A DNA stretch of 28,144 bases. Origin: JADLEX01 sp964586775 (GTDB lineage: Bacteria > Lernaellota > Lernaellaia > JACKCT01). The translations under genes and the position numbers were made by a program. This document shows positions 13,601 through 20,356 of the stretch, piece after piece. Location: the NCBI GenBank assembly GCA_964586775.1, contig CAZPJD010000251.1, positions 1 through 28,144 on the forward strand. Reading direction: 5' to 3'. The stretch's first letter is position 1, and each line of letters begins with the position of its first letter. A model generated the notes under the pieces. The model was not told the DNA's origin and searched no databases. It worked only from the letters and a program-made list of their open reading frames with translations.

Positions 13601-16486
13601 ATGCCGGGTCGGCAAAACCTGCCAAAACCGATTTTGTGCGGAACCGTGCGGGGACGTGCCTGGTATGCCCGGCGCGCAAAAAAGGCGTTCGCGGATCCGC
13701 GCCGGTTCGACCCTTCGCTGGCGCGCGCGCTCGATGCGATGATCCTGCCCGGTCTGTGGGCCGTCCTCGATTTCGACGGCGATGGCGCGCCCGACGCGCT
13801 GTCCCTCGTGTTCACCAACGCGGGCGTGACGCAGCGTCTCGTGGGCGTGCGCGCGGCGCTTGACGGGCGGCGGCACGACGCGGAGCAGATCCGCGTGGAC
13901 AACGGCACGCTCGTGTGCCGCGCGTCGGCCATCACGCGAATCCAGTTTCCCCATGGCGAGCCGCTCGTCGTGACGCTACTCGGTGTCTGGGTGAGACCCG
14001 GCGTACATTTTCTCGATCTGCGCCTGCGCGGTGAAATCGAAGACACGCTGCTCACCGGCCTGCCCATCCTCGTCGATCGCAACGGGGTGCGTCCCGCGTG
14101 GCATGAACCGGCCGACGAACCCGCTCCCGCGCCGCACGGGCCCATCGCGCTCCTGCCTTACGCGCACTTCGATCTCGCGGGCGAACTCGATTTCACCGAC
14201 GCCACGCAGGCGGCGATGGGCATCTTGCAGGATGCGCTGCGTGTTGCCGACGACCACCCCGAATTCACGTTCGCGTTCGCCCACTCCGCGCCGATCGCCG
14301 AACTCGCCGCGCGGCGGCCCGACGAATTCGAAGAGCTGCGCGCGCTCGTGACGGCGGGACGTTTCGAGCCCGTGTGCGCGGGCATGGCGGCGACCGCGCC
14401 TCTCGCGATGCCGGGCGAGCTCTTCGTTCGGCACGTCGTTCGCTGGCAACGCTTTGCCCGCGAGCAATTCGGGCGCGAGAGCCGCACGGGTTGGTGGACG
14501 CACGTCGGCGCGCTCGGCCCGCAGACTCCGCAGATCCTGCTCAAGTCGGGGATCAACGCTCTTGTCGTCGCCGAGACATCGCTGCCGCCGAAGTCGCCGC
14601 CGCACTTTTGGTGGCGGGGGCTCGACGGCGCGCGCATCGCGACGCTCAACCTAGCCGACGACTCCGGCGGCGTGTGCGGAACGGGCGCCGACCCGGAGCG
14701 GACGATGCGGCGATGGCACACGATCGTCGCGCGGCTTGCGCGTCGATTCGGCGAATCGACGATCGCGCTCCCCTCGGGCGGTCGCCTTGCCGCACCCAGC
14801 GCCGAAATCGCGCACGCGCGCGAAGAATGGAACCGACGATTCCCCGCCGCGCCGATGCGATTCGCGACGCCGGGCGCGGTGGTTGCCGAATCCGACCGCG
14901 CGAAGCTTCCGACGCTGGGACCGCTCTTCGCACCATCCCGTGAACGTCGAACGCGGGCGACGCCCGATTCGCCGCCGCTTCACGTATCGTCTCGCGCCGC
15001 GGTGAACGCCTTGTGCGAACTCGAAGCCCTGCATGCGATCGCGCGGCCCGCCGGCGAAGCGGACGAACGCGCCCGCCGGGAAATCACCCGGTTGTGGGAC
15101 GACGCACTGGCCGCAACCTCCGCCGCCGCGCTGGTGGGCGATGTCGGCAAGGCCGCGCACGACGAGGCCGCGCGACGTCTGGGCCGAGTTCGGCGTGAGA
15201 CCGAGGATCGTTCGCGTGAACTGCTCGGCGGCGCGCTCGCCGGATCGGTTCGCGCCGCGCCACGGATCGCCGTCGCCAACACGCTCGGGTTTGCGCGGCA
15301 GGAAGCCGTGGAGGTCTGGCTCGAGGCCCGGGGAGGCGAACTGCCCGTCGTGCACGATGCGCGGCGCGCATTGCCCGCGCAGGTCATCGAGCGCGAACTC
15401 TACGCCGATGGATCGATCAAGCGCGCCCATGTCGCGCTGCTCGTTCACGTGCCCGCGTGCTCGATTCGCGTGTACGACCTGTCCTACGGCGACAGCGGAT
15501 TCGACAGCCCGCCGAGGCGCTATTTCGCCAAAGCAACGGACGACGCGATCGAAAACGGATTCGTACGCGCCGAATTCGATCCACGGCGCGCGACGGTGCG
15601 TTCCCTGTGGGACCGCAAGCACGACGCCAATTTCGGGTTCGACCACGCGGGGCGCATCGTGTGGTCGCCGGACGGCGCGCCCTCGCGACCGTGGCGTCGC
15701 GGGAGCACGTTTGTCGTGGACGAGATCCACGTGCTGGAGAACGGACCGGTGCGCGCGGCGGTGCGCTACGGCGGCGCGGTGACGGGGCGACGCGTGTCGG
15801 TGACCTGGCGGATCACGCAGGGCACGCGGCATGTCGAGGCGATCGTCGAAGGGCTCGCGGCAATCCCGAACGGCTTTTCCCGAATCGAGTTTCCCACCGA
15901 GTTTCGGCGTGGCGAGTTTCGCATCGAAACGCCGTTCGGCCGCACGACCGCATCGTCGCTGCCCGCGCAGGGTTTCGTTACGCTCTCGAAGGGCGCGCGC
16001 GAGCTGGTCTTTATTGGCGACGGATCGCCGGATTGGACCCACCGCCGCGGGCGCGTCGCGCTCGGCATCGACGCCCGCCCCGAGGGCGACCGATCACCGC
16101 TACGTTACGGGCTGCTGGCGCATGTCGGCCCGGTGGAGCGCGACCACGCCGCCCGGCGGGCGCAGGCGTTCGCCCGGCCTCTTCGCGTGGTCGGTCCCCT
16201 GCCGATTCCCGATGGCGCGGGAACGGCGTCGATCGTGCGCGTCGATCCCGCGAACGTGACGATGAGCGCGCTGCGTCGAGACGCGGAAGGATACGAGCTG
16301 CGCGTTTACGAATCCGCCGGCGAGGGAGCCACGATGCGCCTCGTCTTCGCGAATCCGCCGCGCGACGTGACCGTGACCGATTTGCTCGGCCGCCCGGCGA
16401 AGACGTATTGGGTCGAGGGCCGCGGTGTGACGCTTCCGATCGGACCCTTCGAGATCAAGACCCTGCGCTTCGACGACCGGCGATGA
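13601..16486 (+). CDS. GH38 alpha-mannosidase-fold protein, apparently lacking catalytic residues
   Basis: 961-residue protein with the overall layout of family 38 glycoside hydrolases. It has an N-terminal beta-rich region (1-180), a catalytic-type barrel (about 183-350), a three-helix region (about 470-545) and a C-terminal beta-sandwich from 'ENGFVRAEFD' onward. Barrel motifs are recognisable: YAHFDLAG (HxD at 189-191), 'PEFTFAFAHSAPIAEL', 'GRFEPV', 'PGELFVRH', 'TPQILLKSGI' and 'HFWWRGLDGARI'. The W-x-P-D-[ST]-F-G segment that supplies the nucleophile and zinc-ligand Asp reads WWTHVGALG (298-306). The helical-region zinc histidine in the HD-x-x-x-G-T motif reads DDALAATS. So zinc-dependent mannosidase activity is doubtful; the protein may bind carbohydrate or act differently. 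A GAGG site precedes the ATG. It is divergent from the sensor kinase across a 219-bp gap with no clear motif. Confidence 0.68.
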   Translation: MPGRQNLPKPILCGTVRGRAWYARRAKKAFADPRRFDPSLARALDAMILPGLWAVLDFDGDGAPDALSLVFTNAGVTQRLVGVRAALDGRRHDAEQIRVDNGTLVCRASAITRIQFPHGEPLVVTLLGVWVRPGVHFLDLRLRGEIEDTLLTGLPILVDRNGVRPAWHEPADEPAPAPHGPIALLPYAHFDLAGELDFTDATQAAMGILQDALRVADDHPEFTFAFAHSAPIAELAARRPDEFEELRALVTAGRFEPVCAGMAATAPLAMPGELFVRHVVRWQRFAREQFGRESRTGWWTHVGALGPQTPQILLKSGINALVVAETSLPPKSPPHFWWRGLDGARIATLNLADDSGGVCGTGADPERTMRRWHTIVARLARRFGESTIALPSGGRLAAPSAEIAHAREEWNRRFPAAPMRFATPGAVVAESDRAKLPTLGPLFAPSRERRTRATPDSPPLHVSSRAAVNALCELEALHAIARPAGEADERARREITRLWDDALAATSAAALVGDVGKAAHDEAARRLGRVRRETEDRSRELLGGALAGSVRAAPRIAVANTLGFARQEAVEVWLEARGGELPVVHDARRALPAQVIERELYADGSIKRAHVALLVHVPACSIRVYDLSYGDSGFDSPPRRYFAKATDDAIENGFVRAEFDPRRATVRSLWDRKHDANFGFDHAGRIVWSPDGAPSRPWRRGSTFVVDEIHVLENGPVRAAVRYGGAVTGRRVSVTWRITQGTRHVEAIVEGLAAIPNGFSRIEFPTEFRRGEFRIETPFGRTTASSLPAQGFVTLSKGARELVFIGDGSPDWTHRRGRVALGIDARPEGDRSPLRYGLLAHVGPVERDHAARRAQAFARPLRVVGPLPIPDGAGTASIVRVDPANVTMSALRRDAEGYELRVYESAGEGATMRLVFANPPRDVTVTDLLGRPAKTYWVEGRGVTLPIGPFEIKTLRFDDRR

Positions 16487-16573
16487 TGCGGTCTCGATCA
16501 TTTTCACGCCGTGCCCTTTCGCGCGTCGCCGCGACCTGATAGTCTTTTTTCGCGAAATTCAGGGAGCCGACAC

Positions 16574-17008
16574 ATGACCCATCCGCGCAAGGTTCGCACA
16601 TCGCGCGCATCCCGCGACGCGCTCGTTCTCTTCACTCTTGTCACGACGCTGCTCGTCGCGTGGGGATGCGTGGAAAAGGACGAGGAGGACGTCGACCTCG
16701 AATCCGAAGGCGAAACCGACGAGACGCAGACGATCTGCGGGCGCGAATGGGAAACGGAGTTGCAGCCGTTCTTCGATGCGTACTGCGTGCGGTGCCATTC
16801 GGAGTATCAGCAGGGCGAGGCGCGCGACGGCGCCCCCGAGGGATACAACTGGGATTCGCAGGACGAGGTGCTCGAGGCGGGCGAGCTGATCATCGAGCAG
16901 CTCCGCGACGACGGGGCGATGCCGCCCTCCGCGCCGTACCCGGGCAAGCAGGAAAAGGACAAGATCATCTCGTGGCTCAATTGCGCGTTGACGGCCGAGG
17001 AGCCATGA
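16574..17008 (+). CDS. Small membrane-anchored c-type cytochrome-like protein
   Basis: 144-residue exported protein. Residues 15-31 form a hydrophobic signal ending in AWGC (C32). This resembles a lipobox, but Trp at -2 is unusual, so it may be a lipoprotein or an uncleaved anchor. An acidic linker follows (33-52). The mature part holds one haem c attachment site, CVRCH (71-75), and a plausible distal ligand M116 in GAMPPSAPYPG. This matches the small single-haem domains found in delta-proteobacterial and planctomycete envelope proteins. Two further cysteines (55 and 137) could form a disulfide. The start at 16574 has an AGGGAG site, and the signal peptide begins there. It overlaps the next gene by 4 bp (ATGA). 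Probable role: periplasmic electron transfer; partners are not identifiable. Confidence 0.75.
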   Translation: MTHPRKVRTSRASRDALVLFTLVTTLLVAWGCVEKDEEDVDLESEGETDETQTICGREWETELQPFFDAYCVRCHSEYQQGEARDGAPEGYNWDSQDEVLEAGELIIEQLRDDGAMPPSAPYPGKQEKDKIISWLNCALTAEEP

Positions 17009-17646
17009 CGGGCGCGCGGCCCGACGCGATCCGGGCTCCCAAATTCCTGCGCGCACTGACGGCGCTGTTCGGCATCGCCGTGCTGCTCATGCTTCCTTCC
17101 GAAGTCGCCGACCTTCGCGCATCCGGCGTCGTGTCGCGCGCGGCGATTCTTCTCGCCACCGCGGGTCGCGCGCTCTTTGGCGTGGTCGCCGCCGCGTATG
17201 TCGTCTTTCGCGTGCGGGACATCCGCACGAACAAAAGCTGGCGCGATTTCGGCGCGTGGTCGGCTCTTCCCACGCTCGCGCTTGTCGGCTGGGCCGTCTT
17301 TGCGCTCATCGCGATTCCCGTGCGCGCGCAGCGATCGCGCGCCCCCGAGGCGGCGCAGGTCGCGCATCAGGCCGGCGCGCGTGCCGAGCGGGCGCAGGAC
17401 GCGTTTCGCGCGAAGCACGGGCGATACGCGGAGCGTCTCGAAGACCTGCTCGAGATCGATTCCACGATCCTTCCCGCGTCGGACGTGACGTTTCGATTCA
17501 CCGCGATGAACGGCAGCGGATACGCGTTCAGCACGCGCGCGCCGGGCTCTTCGGTCACGTATCGATTCACATCGCAAAAGCGCGAGCTCGAGCGATTGCA
17601 GGGCGAACGACGACGGCGCGTCGTGCCGCCGGGCGATGCGCCGTGA
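17005..17646 (+). CDS. Three-TM protein with pilin-like C-terminal domain
   Basis: 213-residue protein that I cannot assign to a named family. Three hydrophobic segments (about 14-32, 43-68 and 84-108) are followed by a soluble domain. Its start, 'AERAQDAFRAKHGRYAERLEDLLEID', looks like the post-helix part of type IV pseudopilins, where an alpha helix leads into a K/N-G-x-Y-P/A-x-x-L-x-D-L pattern. It then continues with beta-type sequence ('DVTFRFTAMNGSGYAFSTR'). There is no prepilin peptidase site. The C-terminus is Arg-rich. It overlaps the cytochrome-like gene by 4 bp, so the two are translationally coupled and may act together at the inner membrane. The start codon is fixed by the overlap and by a GAGGAG immediately upstream. 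Confidence 0.6.
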   Translation: MTGARPDAIRAPKFLRALTALFGIAVLLMLPSEVADLRASGVVSRAAILLATAGRALFGVVAAAYVVFRVRDIRTNKSWRDFGAWSALPTLALVGWAVFALIAIPVRAQRSRAPEAAQVAHQAGARAERAQDAFRAKHGRYAERLEDLLEIDSTILPASDVTFRFTAMNGSGYAFSTRAPGSSVTYRFTSQKRELERLQGERRRRVVPPGDAP

Positions 17647-17797
17647 CGACGATTCGCGCAGCGCGTTCGCGGGGCGGCTCGCTCGCGTCTCGAAAATCTC
17701 GGGCGCATCGCGCGGGGCGCTTGACATTTTTCCCCGACGCGATAAACCCGGCTCAATTGCTTCATGCGCGAACTCGACAAATTCGAAGCGTTCTCAA

Positions 17798-17816
17798 ACG
17801 CCCGTGAAACGGGCGT
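17798..17816. other. Perfect 8-bp hairpin between the 3-TM gene and the HU gene
   Basis: ACGCCCGT and ACGGGCGT flank a GAA loop. It lies 152 bases after the 3-TM gene and 127 before the HU gene in a 296-bp gap. There is no T-run on the plus strand. It could be a weak terminator, part of an untranslated leader or a small RNA stem. A TTGACA (17721-17726) upstream has only poor -10 candidates. Confidence 0.35.
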
Positions 17817-17865
17817 GCCGCGAAGGTGAGCGCCGCCGGAAGTGCAAAAATCCGCGTGTTTTTGC

Positions 17866-17894
17866 TTGACCGGCGTGGGTCCATTTGTTAGGTT
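17866..17894 (+). promoter_or_regulatory. Probable promoter of the HU gene
   Basis: TTGACC (17866-17871), a 17-bp spacer and TAGGTT (17889-17894), preceded by TGT (an extended -10 form). The start point would be near 17901, giving a leader of about 40 bases before the ATG. The -10 matches consensus at only three positions but keeps the TA...T frame. Confidence 0.45.
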
Positions 17895-17942
17895 GCGAGG
17901 CGATTCGTTCCCAACATCACGTCATGGCGAGGAGGATTCAGG

Positions 17943-18251
17943 ATGGCCAGTGCCAAGAAGCCGATGACCAAGTCCCAGATCGTTGCGCATTTCGCCGAGA
18001 AATTTAACCTGCCGAAGAAGGCCGCGGGCGAGGTCGTCGAGGAATTCGCGACGCTGGCCGTCGCGCAGACCAAGAAGGTCGGCTCGTTCACGCTGCCCGG
18101 CGTCGGCAAGCTCGTCGTCCAGAAGCGCAAGGCGCGCAAGGGACGCAACCCGGCCACCGGCGAGACGATCAACATCCCCGCGAAGACCGTCGTGAAGATG
18201 CGCCTGCTCAAGGCCTGCCAGGAAGCGATCGTTCCGTCGAAAAAGAAGTAA
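17943..18251 (+). CDS. HU-family DNA-binding protein
   Basis: 102-residue nucleoid protein of the HU/IHF superfamily, which binds DNA as a dimer and bends it. 'MTKSQIVAHFAEKFNLPKKAAGEVVEEFATLAVAQTKKVGSFTLPGVGKLVVQKRKARKG' shows the two N-terminal helices, the GSFTLPGVGKL beta turn and the Lys/Arg-rich start of the DNA-gripping arm. The arm tip is RNPATGETINIPAK with the conserved R-N-P-x-T-G. The short Lys-rich N-terminus (MASAKKP) and C-terminus (PSKKK) are additions seen in delta-proteobacterial and related HU-like proteins. A GGAGGATTCAGG ribosome site lies directly upstream. A clear terminator follows, so this is a monocistronic unit. Confidence 0.95.
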   Translation: MASAKKPMTKSQIVAHFAEKFNLPKKAAGEVVEEFATLAVAQTKKVGSFTLPGVGKLVVQKRKARKGRNPATGETINIPAKTVVKMRLLKACQEAIVPSKKK

Positions 18252-18276
18252 CGCGGCTTTTTCGACGACATCACGG

Positions 18277-18307
18277 AGCCTCGGCCTCGCGGCCGGGGCT
18301 TTTCGTT
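18277..18307 (+). terminator. Rho-independent terminator after the HU gene
   Basis: AGCCTCGGCC and GGCCGGGGCT pair over 10 bp with one G-T wobble around a TCGC loop and are followed by TTTCGTTT. It lies 26 bases past the HU stop codon. Confidence 0.85.
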
Positions 18308-18331
18308 TGTGCAGGCCGTCTGTGCAGGCCG
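18308..18331. repeat. Short direct repeat, TGTGCAGGCCG twice
   Basis: The 11-mer TGTGCAGGCCG occurs at 18308-18318 and again at 18321-18331, a 13-base period. It lies between the HU terminator and the end of the convergent kinase gene. Probably a slippage duplication; no function is evident. Confidence 0.5.
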
Positions 18332-18357
18332 ATCCGAGCGTGAAGCGAGAGGCGCGG

Positions 18358-19407
18358 TTACGCCGGCGAAAAGTCCAGCAGGTCCACCGCGAAATCGGAC
18401 AGAGCGAAGGTCAGATTTTCGCGCACGCCCATCGCGTCGCCGCCGATCTGCAGCGGCGTGGGCCGGTCGAACTCCATGCGCACGCGCGTGACGAGGAAGT
18501 CGAAGAAGCCGCGCGATTGGTATCGACCGCGGAAGATGCCCGGGCTGTGCCACAGCGCCTCGCTGACGGGGATGTCGACCACGCGAAAGTTCATGAATCC
18601 TTCGCGCGCGTCGGCGAACGGAAACGCGACCATGTTGTAGCCGTAGTACGGCGTCGTGCCCGCGCCCATGACCGACACGGGGCCTTCGTAGATCGTATCG
18701 CCGGCGCGATAGGGCAGCCGACGCGCGGGCTCGCCGAGCCGGCACGAAAAGACCTCGTCGCCTTCATTCACGACGCGCACGTGCGGCCGTTCGCCGAAGA
18801 ACGCGCGCGGCGCCGTGCGCGCGGCGATCGCGGCCATGTACGCGAGGAAGCCCGTCGAGAATCTTCGCATGACGGGCAGTTTGCCGAAGCGCGTCTTCAC
18901 CCACGAGTAGTCGTTGATGATCGCCGCGTCCCATCCGAGGCCGCCGAAATGAAAGTGGCGGGATTCGGATTCGATGAGCGGCAGGCGGCGCGTGCGCACC
19001 TCGAAACCGCGTCGCAGCGCGGCGAGCGGCTCGACGCCCTTGAGGTTGCCGACCCAGCCCGCGATGCCGTTGCCCGTGCCGAGCTTGAGCACGCCGAACT
19101 TCGGCAGAGGATGCCGGGCCATGGCGTCTTGCATCGCGCCCTGCATCGCGCGGTTTTTTTCGTCGATGTACGTCTTGAACTGGTTGATCGTGGAGACGAG
19201 CGTGCCGTCGCCGCCGCCGCAGAACACCACCGGGTGGCCGCGGTCGACAATCTCTTTCACGGCGCGGCGCGCGTCGTCGAAGCTGTGCGAAAGATAGGTC
19301 TGCGCGCGGGGCACGAACTGCTCGACGCCCGCAAGCATGCGTCGCGAGACCTTGCGCGCATTGGCGTTGAGCAGTACGGCGGCGTCGTGCAGCGCGTTGG
19401 TGTTCAT
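18358..19407 (-). CDS. Diacylglycerol kinase-family lipid kinase
   Basis: 349-residue soluble lipid kinase of the DagK/YegS type, which phosphorylates diacylglycerol or a related lipid with ATP at the membrane surface. The nucleotide-binding signature GGGDGT lies at residues 64-69 in VVFCGGGDGTLVSTIN, followed by LKLGTGNGIA as the second conserved loop. The C-terminal beta-sandwich carries the closing 'QIGGDAMGVRENLTF' motif in place of the usual 'DGE' segment. The start at 19407 (MNTNALHDAAVLLNANARKV) has a GGGGAG ribosome site and fits family length. The frame running on to 19641 is non-homologous and would cross the restriction-modification operator. The 19408-19509 leader holds no clear motif. 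Substrate (DAG versus another lipid) is not decidable here. Confidence 0.85.
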   Translation of the reverse strand: MNTNALHDAAVLLNANARKVSRRMLAGVEQFVPRAQTYLSHSFDDARRAVKEIVDRGHPVVFCGGGDGTLVSTINQFKTYIDEKNRAMQGAMQDAMARHPLPKFGVLKLGTGNGIAGWVGNLKGVEPLAALRRGFEVRTRRLPLIESESRHFHFGGLGWDAAIINDYSWVKTRFGKLPVMRRFSTGFLAYMAAIAARTAPRAFFGERPHVRVVNEGDEVFSCRLGEPARRLPYRAGDTIYEGPVSVMGAGTTPYYGYNMVAFPFADAREGFMNFRVVDIPVSEALWHSPGIFRGRYQSRGFFDFLVTRVRMEFDRPTPLQIGGDAMGVRENLTFALSDFAVDLLDFSPA

Positions 19408-19509
19408 GTGACGGACTCCCCACCGATCGAGGATCGGACCTCGCAGCATACCGATCGGGAGGCCGGTGCGATAGGGGTCGTGGGTCTCGAATCGCCATCG
19501 CGGACGGAC

Positions 19510-19543
19510 CCGTTCACGCCCCCGCGACCAGCCCGGCGGCGAT
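19510..19543. repeat. Remnant/duplicate of the alaS 3' end, left flank of the R-M cassette
   Basis: CCGTTCACGCCCCCGCGA (19510-19527) is identical to 21375-21392, the end of alaS with its stop codon. Read on the minus strand in the same frame, 19514-19543 encodes IAAGLVAGA-stop, against AAAGLIAGA-stop at the true alaS end. Similarity continues with small gaps to about 19543. The two copies bracket exactly the operator, the nuclease gene and the methyltransferase gene. Confidence 0.7.
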
Positions 19544-19552
19544 TTCGAGTAA

Positions 19553-19579
19553 GACCTATAGTCTCTGGACTTATGAGTC
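19553..19579 (+). promoter_or_regulatory. C-box-like operator of the restriction-modification cassette
   Basis: GACC-TAT-AGTC (19553-19563) and GACT-TATG-AGTC (19568-19579), separated by TCTG, match the paired GACT...AGTC boxes bound by PvuII-type controller (C) proteins. The site ends 21 bases before the ATG of the HTH-nuclease gene. That gene has no Shine-Dalgarno, in keeping with leaderless C-gene transcripts. If transcription starts at or near 19601 the boxes cover the -35 region. Confidence 0.72.
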
Positions 19580-19600
19580 CCAGCCGATGAACGTCCGACC

Positions 19601-20356
19601 ATGGAAGGCGCGGAACTGTTTCGTCGGCTTGGCGGGCGCATTCGAGACCTTCGCGAGCGTCGCGGATGGAGCCAAGAGACGCTCGCCGAACGTTGCGGGA
19701 AGCACTACACCTACATCGGTCGCATAGAGCGAGGCGTTCAAAACGTCACCATCGAGGTGTTGTCGAGCCTTGCGGAGGCTCTGGGCGCGACGATCGCGGA
19801 CCTCGTCGCCATCGACGATCACCCGTTGCTTCAGGGCTGGAACGTGACCGCGCTCGATGTCGTACAGGCCGTGCATCACGGCTTTCGCGCGCAGGTGGAC
19901 GTCAAGGGCAAGCTGGCCGAATGGAAACTCTTTCAGGAGTTGGATGCATTGCGTGCCGAGGGGGCGCTTGACCGCATCCAATGGCTCGACGAAGACAACA
20001 AACCGGACTTCATCGTGACTCGGTCCGGTGTCGACTACGTCGTCGAATGCAAGAATATCCGAAGCCGCACACGCACTGAGCGGGTTGACGCGCCCCTGAA
20101 AGTCGAGTTGCAGAAAACGCGAAACTCCAAGGACGGAACGAACACCCGGGGCTATTCCGCAAGCCACTTCCACGTCCTGTCCGCATGCCTGTTCAACCGC
20201 ACCGGCCACTGGACGTTCCTTCACATCGCGGTAAACCGCTTGGCGACGCGGCCCGACAATGAGAAGATGCTGAAGGTCTTTCACGCCGTTCCCGCCGCCG
20301 CCGATGGCCGGTGGCGCGCTCGTATTGACGAAGCGATCGAGGATCTCGCGCGATGA
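19601..20356 (+). CDS. Fused controller (XRE HTH) - PD-(D/E)XK restriction endonuclease
   Basis: 251-residue protein. Residues 6-70 are an XRE/C-protein-like helix-turn-helix ('GGRIRDLRERRGWSQETLAERCGKHYTYIGRIERGVQN' region), closest in style to the controller proteins of type II restriction systems. Residues about 100-250 form a nuclease-like domain with P135-D136 and E149-C-K151 (PDFIV...VVECK), the PD-(D/E)XK catalytic pattern, followed by 'VELQKTRNSK' and 'HFHVLSACLF'. It does not look like the R.PvuII nuclease. The next gene, overlapping by 4 bp, is an M.PvuII-like methyltransferase, so this is the likely cognate endonuclease with its regulator built in. C-R fusions are documented for PvuII-related systems. 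Autoregulation through the upstream C-boxes is inferred. Recognition sequence and cutting activity are unproven; it could instead be a regulator with a degenerate nuclease. Confidence 0.78.
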   Translation: MEGAELFRRLGGRIRDLRERRGWSQETLAERCGKHYTYIGRIERGVQNVTIEVLSSLAEALGATIADLVAIDDHPLLQGWNVTALDVVQAVHHGFRAQVDVKGKLAEWKLFQELDALRAEGALDRIQWLDEDNKPDFIVTRSGVDYVVECKNIRSRTRTERVDAPLKVELQKTRNSKDGTNTRGYSASHFHVLSACLFNRTGHWTFLHIAVNRLATRPDNEKMLKVFHAVPAAADGRWRARIDEAIEDLAR

